Assembly (NCBI GenBank): GCA_048549915.1
Contig: JBLYYE010000004.1
Coordinates: 1 to 18,020, forward strand
Reading direction: 5' to 3'
Length of the DNA: 18,020 nucleotides
From: LSUCC0057 sp048549915
GTDB taxonomy: Bacteria; Pseudomonadota; Gammaproteobacteria; Pseudomonadales; Porticoccaceae
Position 1 is the stretch's first letter; every line of letters begins with the position of its first letter. Made by a program: the position numbers and the translations under genes. Below, in pieces: positions 1 through 6,498 of the stretch. Below the pieces are notes generated by a model, which was not told where the DNA came from, ran no database searches, and saw nothing but the letters and a program-made list of their open reading frames with translations.

Positions 1-24
1 GGCCAGGGCCCCTGCTGACTGACT

Positions 25-58
25 CCGACAGCGTTGCGCCTAGGCGGTTCGTTGTCGG
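25..58 (-). other. Predicted hairpin at the 5' end of the left-edge transcript
   Basis: Read on the minus strand, CCGACA (58-53) pairs with TGTCGG (30-25). Inside this, CG pairs with CG after one A-C mismatch. The apex is the palindrome CGCCTAGGCG (37-46). The expected transcription start from the -10 box at 66-71 is about position 58-60, so the stem would form at the very 5' end of the RNA. No U tract follows, so it does not look like an intrinsic terminator. Confidence 0.5.
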
Positions 59-65
59 GACGCGC

Positions 66-93
66 ATCATAGCGCCGCGCCAGAAAGTGTCAA
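66..93 (-). promoter_or_regulatory. Strong sigma-70 promoter, probably rRNA operon P1
   Basis: On the minus strand there is a perfect -35 box TTGACA (88-93), a 16-nt spacer, and a -10 box TATGAT (66-71, 5 of 6). A GC-rich discriminator GCGCGTC follows. An A/T-rich stretch just upstream (about 105-122) could serve as an UP element. A near-consensus core, UP-like DNA and a GC discriminator together are typical of stringently controlled rRNA promoters. In Pseudomonas, as I remember it, an rRNA operon lies directly downstream of tyrS, which fits. No 16S sequence is inside the window, so the target is inferred. Confidence 0.8.
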
Positions 94-104
94 CCAAAGT
101 TGAC
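89..104. repeat. Inverted repeat across the -35 box of the left-edge promoter
   Basis: The sequence GTCAACCAAAGTTGAC is a perfect 6-bp inverted repeat with a 4-nt centre. One arm lies inside the TTGACA -35 box at 88-93. It could be a protein-binding site or could be chance; no known operator is recognised. Confidence 0.5.
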
Positions 105-150
105 CAAAAAAGGTAAATAAATTGTCACACTGCCCTGCTAAGGGTGCGCG

Positions 151-1452
151 CTAGCCGCCGCGAGTCACCAGCAAGTATTTTTTGCGCCCTAATTTAACCA
201 AGTAGTAGCGGCCGTGCAGGGCATGGCTCTGCGCAAACACCTCTGGTGCGGCCATGTTGTCGGCCATCGAGAGAGAGAGCCCATTGATCAAGACAGCGTT
301 GCGCCCCAGCGCATCTTTGATTTCTTTGCCCGCTTTCGCCAAACCCAGCTCAGTCAGCAGCGAAGTGAGCGGCTGGCCGGTCAAGTCGCGCCCGCCAATA
401 TCGGCGCTGGGCAGTCCGTCTTGCTGCAGCTGCTCAAAATCTGCCGCCGACAGCCCTTCCAACTTGCCGCTGAATAGCGCCGAGGTAATCCGCTCGGCTG
501 CTGTGCGCCCGGCCACACCGTGCACTAACTCTGTCGCTTGCTCTGCGAGTATACGCTGCGCTTGCGGCTTGCCCTCTGCGGCAGCATCGTCCGCCTCGAT
601 CTGTGCGATCTGCTCTACCGGCAAAAAGGTGAAGTAGCGCAAGAACTTGTAGACATCGGCATCGGCGACATTGAGCCAAAACTGATAGAAACTGTACGGG
701 CTGGTTTTAGCGGGATCGAGCCAGACTGCGCCCGACTCTGTCTTCCCGAACTTAGTGCCGTCCGCTTTGGTAATCAGCGGCACGGTTAGCCCAAAAACTT
801 GCTGCTGATTTTGGCGGCGCGCCAGATCGATTCCGCTGACAATATTGCCCCACTGGTCGCTGCCACCCACCTGCACAGTGCAGCTTTGGCGTCGATTGAG
901 CTCGGCAAAATCTAGCCCCTGCAGTAGCGAGTAGGAGAACTCCGTGAACGAGATACCACTGCCCTCGCGATCAATACGCTGCTTGACCGACTCTTTGGCG
1001 ATCATATTGTTAACCGAGAAATGCTTGCCCACTTCGCGAAGGAAGTCGAGCACACTCATCTCAGCGGTCCAATCGAGGTTGTTGGCAACAATGGCGGCAT
1101 TACCGGCACAGTCAAAATCGATAAACTGACTGACTTGCGCCTTAATCCTATCGGCCCATCCCGAGATCACATCCGCCGTTTGCAGCTGACGCTCGGCAGA
1201 TTTAAAACTCGGGTCGCCGATCAATCCGGTAGCACCCCCTACCAGCGCAATCGGAGTGTGGCCCGCTTGTTGAAAACGCTTGAGAACTAGCAGCGGCACC
1301 AAGTGGCCTAGATGCAAACTGTCCGCGGTTGGGTCAAAGCCGCAGTAGAGTGTGCGCGGCTGTTGCAAGTGCTCGAGCAACGCCTCCTCGGAGGACATCT
1401 GGGCGATTAAGCCGCGCGCTTGTAAGTCATCTATCAATTGGTCTGCAGTCAC
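151..1452 (-). CDS. tyrS: Tyrosyl-tRNA synthetase
   Basis: TyrS is a cytoplasmic class I aminoacyl-tRNA synthetase that charges tRNA-Tyr with tyrosine using ATP. The protein aligns along its length with E. coli TyrS as I remember it (about 424 aa). It has the ATP-binding HIGH-type motif HLGH at residues 47-50, the GGSDQWGNI tyrosine-site region, and the KMSKS equivalent KFGKT near residue 235. The C-terminal S4-like RNA-binding domain ends in GRYYLVKLGRKKYLLV. I choose the GTG at 1452, giving 433 aa. AAAGGA lies 7 nt upstream, and the N-terminus VTADQLIDDLQARGL lines up residue for residue with E. coli MASSNLIKQLQERGL. An in-frame ATG at 1536 would add 28 residues unlike the family. No clear intrinsic terminator follows before the promoter at 66-93. 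Confidence 0.97.
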   Translation of the reverse strand: MTADQLIDDLQARGLIAQMSSEEALLEHLQQPRTLYCGFDPTADSLHLGHLVPLLVLKRFQQAGHTPIALVGGATGLIGDPSFKSAERQLQTADVISGWADRIKAQVSQFIDFDCAGNAAIVANNLDWTAEMSVLDFLREVGKHFSVNNMIAKESVKQRIDREGSGISFTEFSYSLLQGLDFAELNRRQSCTVQVGGSDQWGNIVSGIDLARRQNQQQVFGLTVPLITKADGTKFGKTESGAVWLDPAKTSPYSFYQFWLNVADADVYKFLRYFTFLPVEQIAQIEADDAAAEGKPQAQRILAEQATELVHGVAGRTAAERITSALFSGKLEGLSAADFEQLQQDGLPSADIGGRDLTGQPLTSLLTELGLAKAGKEIKDALGRNAVLINGLSLSMADNMAAPEVFAQSHALHGRYYLVKLGRKKYLLVTRGG

Positions 1453-1459
1453 CGCGTGT

Positions 1460-1465
1460 TCCTTT
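1460..1465 (-). promoter_or_regulatory. Ribosome binding site of tyrS
   Basis: AAAGGA on the minus strand lies 7 nt before the GTG at 1452 and decides the start of tyrS over the upstream in-frame ATG at 1536. Confidence 0.75.
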
Positions 1466-1650
1466 ATCTTTATTAGCCGCCAGCAAGAGCCCGGCTGATT
1501 CAAACAGGCGTGCAACTCTACACACTGGACACTCAAATTGGTAGATCTGCGATCTTGGAGCCCGCGACTTAGCAGCCATCTCTAGGCTGGGCTTAACTGC
1601 CATGCTGCGGTAAACTCGCCAACATAATTCGTAGGGGTATAAGAGCTGAC

Positions 1651-3096
1651 ATGAGTATGGCGAGCAGAAATCGACCGCCGCGACGACAACAGTGGTTGTC
1701 GCTGTGGAACAGTCGCGTCTGGCTGCCGCTGCAAACTCAGCTGCGCGGAATCGACTGGCGGCGTATTTTTAACCGCCGCGCCGCACTCCCTGTAGCGTTA
1801 GCGAGCTTTTTGGTTGTTCTCTTTTCACTGCAAGCGAGCAAAACCGTTGAGGCCCCCGACACACTTATCGAGAGCATAGAGCTGCCGACGCAGAGTAACC
1901 CACCCGAAGCCGCGATGCCGCCAGCGGCACCAGAGACGACACAGCCAGCAGAGCTTGTTGTTGCCGACTCTTCCACACAGGCAGAACCGCTCTGGCGCGA
2001 GACACAAGTGCGCAATGGCGACAGCCTCTCGCGGCTTTTAAACCGCTGGGGCGTCAGTAGCCGCACAACCTATCTCTTAGAAAAAAGTAGCGGTGGCAAG
2101 CAGCTGCGCAAGCTTATCCCCGGCGAGACTATTAAAGCGCTGATTAATAAAGAGGGGCAGCTTGAGCAATTGCTCTATGCCAAAGATGCTCTCCACAGCG
2201 AACATTTTATTCTCAACAGCGGCAGCTACAGCCACCGCAGTGTTGTTCGCGAACCCGAGATTTTGACGACCCTGCGCCGCGGCGTTATCGATGACTCGCT
2301 GTTTCTCTCCGGCCAGCGCGCGCAACTACCCGACCGCATTATTATGGAACTGGCCAATATTTTTGGCTGGGATATCGACTTCATTTTTGACATCCGCGAA
2401 GGTGACTCTTTTTCGCTGATCTATGAAGAGAAATATCTCGACGGCGAGCTTTTAGGCAGTGGCAATATTCTCGCCGCCCGCTTTGTCAACCGCGGCAAGG
2501 TCTACAGCGCTGTGCGCTTTGAGGACAGCGACGGCAGCGCCGCGTACTACTCGGCAGACGGTGTCAGCATGCGCAAGGCATTCTTGCGCGCGCCGCTGGA
2601 TGTGTTCCGTATCAGTTCGGGCTTTAATTTGCGCCGCAAACACCCTATCCATAAAAAAATTAAAGCCCATCGCGGCGTCGACTACGCCGCACCGACCGGC
2701 ACGCCGGTGTTCGCTGCAGGGGATGGCAAGATCATTGAGTCGGGTTACAGCAGTGCCAATGGCAACTTTGTCTTTATCAAGCATGGCCAGACTTATATCA
2801 CTAAGTATCTTCACCTGCACAAGCGGTCGGTGAAAACTGGTGACACTGTCAAACAGCGCCAGGTGATCGGCTCGGTCGGTTCGACCGGTTACGCCACCGG
2901 CCCACATCTGCACTATGAATTCTTAGTCAACGGCGTTCACCGCAATCCGCGCACGGTGCCACTGCCACAGGCCACTCCGGTACCCGTTGAGAACCGCATT
3001 GCCTTTGAAGCGCTGGCAGGACCGCTCATGGCGCAGCTCAAAAACAGCGAACAGCCGACAGAGGAGCTGGCCGCCAACTCTGGCAGCGAACAGTGA
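1651..3096 (+). CDS. mepM: M23 family murein DD-endopeptidase, MepM-like
   Basis: This is a membrane-anchored, periplasm-facing zinc endopeptidase of the lysostaphin/M23 type. In E. coli, MepM cuts peptide cross-links to allow insertion of new peptidoglycan. The 481-aa protein has a basic N-terminus, one membrane segment at about 46-62, and a Pro/Ala/Glu-rich linker at about 64-115. An OapA/LysM-like domain follows (about 118-178), beginning VRNGDSLSRLLNRWG. A Csd3-type middle domain spans about 195-310, and the M23 catalytic core about 320-435. Zinc ligands are H340 and D344 in HRGVD and H421 in HLH (419-421), with catalytic H388 in HLH. All are present, so it should be active. E. coli MepM is about 440 aa; the longer N-terminus accounts for most of the difference. 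It lies directly before anmK, overlapping it, which suggests coupled expression. It is divergent from tyrS across 198 bp in which I see no convincing promoter. Confidence 0.92.
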   Translation: MSMASRNRPPRRQQWLSLWNSRVWLPLQTQLRGIDWRRIFNRRAALPVALASFLVVLFSLQASKTVEAPDTLIESIELPTQSNPPEAAMPPAAPETTQPAELVVADSSTQAEPLWRETQVRNGDSLSRLLNRWGVSSRTTYLLEKSSGGKQLRKLIPGETIKALINKEGQLEQLLYAKDALHSEHFILNSGSYSHRSVVREPEILTTLRRGVIDDSLFLSGQRAQLPDRIIMELANIFGWDIDFIFDIREGDSFSLIYEEKYLDGELLGSGNILAARFVNRGKVYSAVRFEDSDGSAAYYSADGVSMRKAFLRAPLDVFRISSGFNLRRKHPIHKKIKAHRGVDYAAPTGTPVFAAGDGKIIESGYSSANGNFVFIKHGQTYITKYLHLHKRSVKTGDTVKQRQVIGSVGSTGYATGPHLHYEFLVNGVHRNPRTVPLPQATPVPVENRIAFEALAGPLMAQLKNSEQPTEELAANSGSEQ

Positions 3097-4241
3097 GCGC
3101 CACACCCCAGATCGCTATCGGTATTATGTCGGGGACCAGTTTAGATGCTGTCGATGTTGTCGCCTGTCGCTTTCATACCGATTCCTCGCGCCAACACCGC
3201 GATGCCGCCAGACTAGAACTGCTGGCCAGCCATACCGCTCCGATCCCCACCCCGCTGCGTGATACCTTGCGCAACGCAACCGACAGCCAAGCCGATTCCG
3301 CCCAACGCCACTGGTCATTGACCAATTTCGCCTCTCTCGAGGCGCAGCTCGGCGAGCTCTATGCCAGCGCCACACTGGAGCTGCTGCAAGCGGCTCAGAT
3401 AGCGCCCCAGCAAGTGCTGGCGATTGGCTGTCACGGCCAGACCGTCATGCACCTGCCGCCACCCCATCCGCTTGCCGCGACACTGCAACTCAACGATCCG
3501 GCGCGACTGGCCGTGCGCACCGGCATCCCTGTGGTGGCAGATTTTCGCCGCGCCGACATCGCCTTGGGCGGGCAAGGTGCGCCACTTGTACCGGCCTTTC
3601 ATCGCGCTCTGTTTGCAACACCAGAGCCTCGCGCAATCTGCAATATCGGCGGCATAGCCAATTTAACCCTGCTGCACGGCGACCACTGTGCTGGTTTTGA
3701 CTGCGGCCCGGGCAATGCGCTCTTGGATGGCTGGTGCCTTCGCCACACCGGCAAAGCTTACGATGAGAATGGCGGGTGGGCATCCTCCGGCAAAGTGGCT
3801 GAGCCGCTGCTGCAGGAACTCATGGCTCACCCGTATCTGGCGCAGCAACCGCCCAAAAGCTGCGGCCGAGAGCAGTTTAATCAGAGCCTGCTGGCCCACT
3901 GCGATGCCAACCCCGTCGATGTGCAGGCTACTCTGACAGAATTCACGGCTCTGACTATTTGTTCGGCACTCGCCTCATACGCCGACCGCCAGCAAGTGAT
4001 ATTTGAAGAACTACTAGTTTGTGGTGGTGGGGCGAAGAATGAATTTTTAATGAGCAGAATAGCCGCCCACAGCAGCCAACCTGTAGAGACAACTGCAACG
4101 GCTGGATTAGCCCCAGAGTGGGTAGAGGCGGCTGCATTTGCTTGGCTGGCTCGGCAGCGCCTGCTTGAGCTACCCGGCAATGTAACCGCAGTTACTGGCG
4201 CCGCTCGCGAGGCGATACTCGGTGGACTCTACCTGCCATAG
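3093..4241 (+). CDS. anmK: Anhydro-N-acetylmuramic acid kinase
   Basis: AnmK phosphorylates 1,6-anhydro-MurNAc, released during cell-wall turnover, and opens the anhydro ring to give MurNAc-6-phosphate for recycling in the cytoplasm. The 382-aa protein (E. coli about 369) begins with the phosphate-binding motif IGIMSGTSLDAVDVV (9-23). It continues with CHGQTVMH (113-120), NIGGIANLT (184-192) and FDCGPGN (202-208), where D203 is the likely catalytic base. A glycine-rich VCGGGAKN segment lies near the C-terminus. The GTG start at 3093 overlaps the TGA stop of mepM (3094-3096) in the string GTGA, and no separate Shine-Dalgarno is obvious, so translation is probably coupled. The pairing of a wall hydrolase with a recycling kinase supports both assignments. 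It ends 14 bp from the convergent erpA stop, with no hairpin between them. Confidence 0.95.
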   Translation: MSATPQIAIGIMSGTSLDAVDVVACRFHTDSSRQHRDAARLELLASHTAPIPTPLRDTLRNATDSQADSAQRHWSLTNFASLEAQLGELYASATLELLQAAQIAPQQVLAIGCHGQTVMHLPPPHPLAATLQLNDPARLAVRTGIPVVADFRRADIALGGQGAPLVPAFHRALFATPEPRAICNIGGIANLTLLHGDHCAGFDCGPGNALLDGWCLRHTGKAYDENGGWASSGKVAEPLLQELMAHPYLAQQPPKSCGREQFNQSLLAHCDANPVDVQATLTEFTALTICSALASYADRQQVIFEELLVCGGGAKNEFLMSRIAAHSSQPVETTATAGLAPEWVEAAAFAWLARQRLLELPGNVTAVTGAAREAILGGLYLP

Positions 4242-4255
4242 GATTTGGACGAAGA

Positions 4256-4609
4256 CTAGATAGAGAAAGAAGCGCCGCAGCCACAGGTAGTTGAGGCATT
4301 GGGGTTTGTCACGGCAAATTTTGAGCCCATGATGTCCTCTGCATAATCGACGGTCGAGCCGACCAGATAGGGGTAGCTCATCGAGTCGACCAACACCGTC
4401 ACACCATCGCGGCTGACCGGGGTGTCCTCCTCACCGGCCACCTCTTCAAAAGAGAAACCGTACTGGAAACCAGAGCAGCCGCCGCCGGTGACAAATACCC
4501 GCAGCATAAGCTCAGCATTGCCCTCTTCTTCTCTGAGCGCATTGACTTTGGCTACTGCACTATCCGTAATAGTGAGCAGTGTTGGGGTAAAGGTCTGAAT
4601 ACCTGACAT
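4256..4609 (-). CDS. erpA: Iron-sulfur cluster insertion protein ErpA
   Basis: ErpA is an A-type carrier that takes Fe-S clusters from assembly scaffolds and delivers them to target enzymes in the cytoplasm. E. coli ErpA is essential for the isoprenoid enzymes IspG and IspH during aerobic growth. The 117-aa protein has the full HesB/IscA fold signature, with C45 in GGGCSGFQYGF and C109 and C111 in TTCGCGASF, which are the three cluster-binding cysteines. Its length and the acidic EEVAGEEDTPVSRDG loop favour ErpA over IscA or SufA. GGAG sits 6 nt before the ATG. It is last of the argC/DUF6776/erpA minus-strand group but has its own good promoter at 4637-4664. The same order of genes around erpA occurs in Pseudomonas. 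Confidence 0.95.
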   Translation of the reverse strand: MSGIQTFTPTLLTITDSAVAKVNALREEEGNAELMLRVFVTGGGCSGFQYGFSFEEVAGEEDTPVSRDGVTVLVDSMSYPYLVGSTVDYAEDIMGSKFAVTNPNASTTCGCGASFSI

Positions 4610-4636
4610 AAATACTCCGTTATTCCACAGAGTGAC

Positions 4637-4664
4637 AATATAGTGGCTGCTGGGCGAAATTCAA
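4637..4664 (-). promoter_or_regulatory. Sigma-70 promoter of erpA
   Basis: On the minus strand, -35 TTGAAT (4659-4664) and -10 TATATT (4637-4642) are separated by 16 nt. The start would be near 4630, leaving a leader of about 20 nt. The -35 box overlaps the stop codon of the upstream DUF6776 gene (4661-4663). I see no convincing IscR site. Confidence 0.65.
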
Positions 4665-5344
4665 TCACTTATTGCGGACGGTGGTTCGCTTAACGGCAGT
4701 TGCACAATCTCTGACCAAGCAAACTGGGCCTGATATTGGGGGTTTTTCATCCAGCTGTAGCGCAACTCCACGTGTAATTGCTGCGGATCAAATTCCTCAG
4801 GCAGCTCAATTTCGCCGCGCACAATGGTAAAGTAACGCACCCGCACGGAGCTCTCACGACTATCGCCCAAGGCATCAAAACTCAGCTCGATGGGCTGACC
4901 CTCACCGGTGCCGCTCAACCAGAGACGCGCTTTAACCAGCAGGCTTTCGCGCTGTTTGTTGTTTTGCATCAAAACCCAGCGGTAACCAAAGCGCCGCGCA
5001 TTGCCATCCGTCCCAATTGGCCAAAGCCCCATCTCGCCCACTGAGAGGCCCCCTGGCAGAGCCTCGATACCCAGCGTCTGACGGTAGAGCGCCAACTCTT
5101 CATTGACGCTGCGGAGTTGCGCGCGCAGCGCCACCATATCTTCACGCAGCAGCTCTAATGCCTGCTCTGCCACCACCGCGTCGAGCTCGGCCCGCGCGAG
5201 CTGCATAGCGATCTCTGGATCTACCGGCGCCAACTCAGCGACGCTTGGCGATTGCTGCACGGTCAGTGTGCCGAGCTGATAAAGCCCCGCCAACACCAGC
5301 GCGCCGAGCAGACTCGGGACTATTTTGCGGCCGACATCTTTCAC
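4661..5344 (-). CDS. DUF6776-like inner-membrane protein of unknown function
   Basis: The function is unknown. With the start chosen here the protein is 227 aa. It has one N-terminal membrane anchor (about residues 6-28, SLLGALVLAGLYQLG) and a charged, leucine-rich coiled-coil stretch (about 40-95) containing VVAEQALELLREDMVALRAQ. The rest is a soluble C-terminal domain of about 130 residues rich in beta-prone segments, with GYRWVLMQNNKQ and LRYSWMKNPQYQ as its most distinctive parts. The family name rests on my memory of a conserved gene in this neighbourhood between argC and erpA in Pseudomonas-like bacteria. The GTG at 5344 begins one nucleotide after the argC stop (5346-5348), so coupled translation is likely. 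An in-frame TTG at 5395 would overlap argC and lacks a ribosome binding site. The C-terminal domain most likely faces the periplasm. Confidence 0.75.
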   Translation of the reverse strand: MKDVGRKIVPSLLGALVLAGLYQLGTLTVQQSPSVAELAPVDPEIAMQLARAELDAVVAEQALELLREDMVALRAQLRSVNEELALYRQTLGIEALPGGLSVGEMGLWPIGTDGNARRFGYRWVLMQNNKQRESLLVKARLWLSGTGEGQPIELSFDALGDSRESSVRVRYFTIVRGEIELPEEFDPQQLHVELRYSWMKNPQYQAQFAWSEIVQLPLSEPPSAISD

Positions 5345-5345
5345 A

Positions 5346-6380
5346 CTAAGGCAGCAGTGCCGGCGCTTCGAGCCCGGCGCACTCTTCCAAGCCAAGCATG
5401 ATATTCATACATTGAATCGCCTGCCCAGAGGCACCTTTGGTCAGATTGTCTTCAACCACTAAGACCACGACCTTGTTGCCGCCTTGCGGTCGGTGCACCG
5501 CAATGCGCGCAACGTTGGCGCCGCGAACCGAACGGGTTTCAGGGTGGCTGCCAGCGGGCAGCACATCGACAAATGGCTCGTCGGCAAAGCGCTGCTCAAA
5601 GAGTTGCTGCAAGTCGACGCTGCTGTCGGTTAGGTTGGCATAAATTGTGGTGTGAATACCGCGGTTGATCGGCAGCAGGTGCGGCACAAAAGTGAGCTTG
5701 ACGGCACTGCCGGCAATGTCGGCAAGGCCCTGCTCTATCTCCGGTAAGTGGCGGTGGCCGCCAGCCGCATAGGCTTTAAAGCTGTCGCTAATTTCTGTCA
5801 ACAGTGTCGCCACACTGGCCTGCTTGCCAGCACCGGTAGCACCCGAAGCGGAGTTGGCGATGACATCGCTCTGATCGATACAACCCGCCTCCAACAGCGG
5901 CAGCAGCCCCAGCTGAACTGACGTTGGATAACATCCCGGGCAAGCGACTAATTGCGCGCCTTGAATGGCTTGGCGATTTACCTCGGGCAGACCGTAGACC
6001 GCCTCTGCAACTAACTCTGGTGCGGCGTGTGGTTGGTTGTACCACTGCTCCCACAGCGGCACATCGCGGATACGGAAATCTGCCGATAGATCAATCACTC
6101 GACAGCCGCGCGCCAGCAGTGCCGGCACAGTCGCCTGCGCCACTCCGTGGGGTGTAGCAAAAAAGACCACGTCGCAGTTCGCCAACTGCTGTTCGTCCGG
6201 CTCACTGAAAACTAGTGCACTAATGCCACGCAGATTGGGGAACAACTCTGCAACCGGGCGGCCCGCTTCAGCTCTCGAAGTGATGACTTCAACACTCACA
6301 TTGGGGTGCCCGCTGAGCAGCCGCAACAACTCTACTCCGGTGTAGCCGGTGGCACCGACAATCGCAACTTTGATACTCAA
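5346..6380 (-). CDS. argC: N-acetyl-gamma-glutamyl-phosphate reductase
   Basis: ArgC is the third step of arginine synthesis: NADPH-dependent reduction of N-acetylglutamyl-phosphate to the semialdehyde, in the cytoplasm. The 344-aa protein has the usual family length. It has an N-terminal dinucleotide-binding motif GATGYTG (9-15), the catalytic cysteine C150 in PGCYPT, and the conserved GGHRHLPEIEQ segment with the catalytic histidine. The C-terminus carries the typical DNLTKGASGQAIQCMN stretch. I choose the TTG at 6380 because AAGGAG stands exactly 7 nt upstream and the protein then begins LSIKVAIVGATG as in the family. The in-frame GTG two codons earlier is too close to that site. It heads a minus-strand unit with the DUF6776 gene and erpA, and is divergent from the CLC gene. 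No ArgR box could be identified with confidence. Confidence 0.96.
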   Translation of the reverse strand: MSIKVAIVGATGYTGVELLRLLSGHPNVSVEVITSRAEAGRPVAELFPNLRGISALVFSEPDEQQLANCDVVFFATPHGVAQATVPALLARGCRVIDLSADFRIRDVPLWEQWYNQPHAAPELVAEAVYGLPEVNRQAIQGAQLVACPGCYPTSVQLGLLPLLEAGCIDQSDVIANSASGATGAGKQASVATLLTEISDSFKAYAAGGHRHLPEIEQGLADIAGSAVKLTFVPHLLPINRGIHTTIYANLTDSSVDLQQLFEQRFADEPFVDVLPAGSHPETRSVRGANVARIAVHRPQGGNKVVVLVVEDNLTKGASGQAIQCMNIMLGLEECAGLEAPALLP

Positions 6381-6387
6381 GTCCACT

Positions 6388-6393
6388 CTCCTT
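6388..6393 (-). promoter_or_regulatory. Ribosome binding site of argC
   Basis: AAGGAG on the minus strand is 7 nt before the TTG at 6380. It selects this unusual start codon over the GTG at 6386, which is only one base from it. Confidence 0.8.
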
Positions 6394-6415
6394 AAAATCT
6401 CTTCGCTGTCAGGGC

Positions 6416-6445
6416 TTAGGTGGCCGCGCCCAGAGCCGCTATAAT
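6416..6445 (+). promoter_or_regulatory. Probable promoter of the CLC/hem gene group
   Basis: A perfect -10 box TATAAT lies at 6440-6445. The best -35 candidate, TTAGGT (6416-6421, 18-nt spacer), is weak. A start near 6452 would give a leader of about 47 nt. The same A/T block read on the minus strand gives TATTAT (6441-6446), so argC may share this element. Confidence 0.5.
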
Positions 6446-6498
6446 ACGCCAATTCTGCGTTTACCGCCCCATATCAACCGACCAAGGATCACTGCCAT

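Noticed and set aside
124..146. CCCTTAGCAGGG followed by a T-rich stretch as a tyrS terminator (minus strand)
   Set aside because: The stem is only 4 bp and the T run begins well after it. The T-rich DNA is better explained as upstream DNA of the promoter at 66-93.
1543..1555. AGATC-TGC-GATCT inverted repeat in the tyrS/mepM gap
   Set aside because: Only 5 bp per arm and not aligned with any promoter element, so chance is the simplest account.
1587..1628. TAAACT and CATAAT as -10 boxes for mepM
   Set aside because: Neither has a plausible -35 box at 16-18 nt, so no promoter is claimed in the 1453-1650 gap.
2452..2913. A 153-codon open frame on the minus strand opposite the mepM catalytic domain
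   Set aside because: Antisense shadow of a conserved domain, with composition of a reverse-complemented GC-rich gene.
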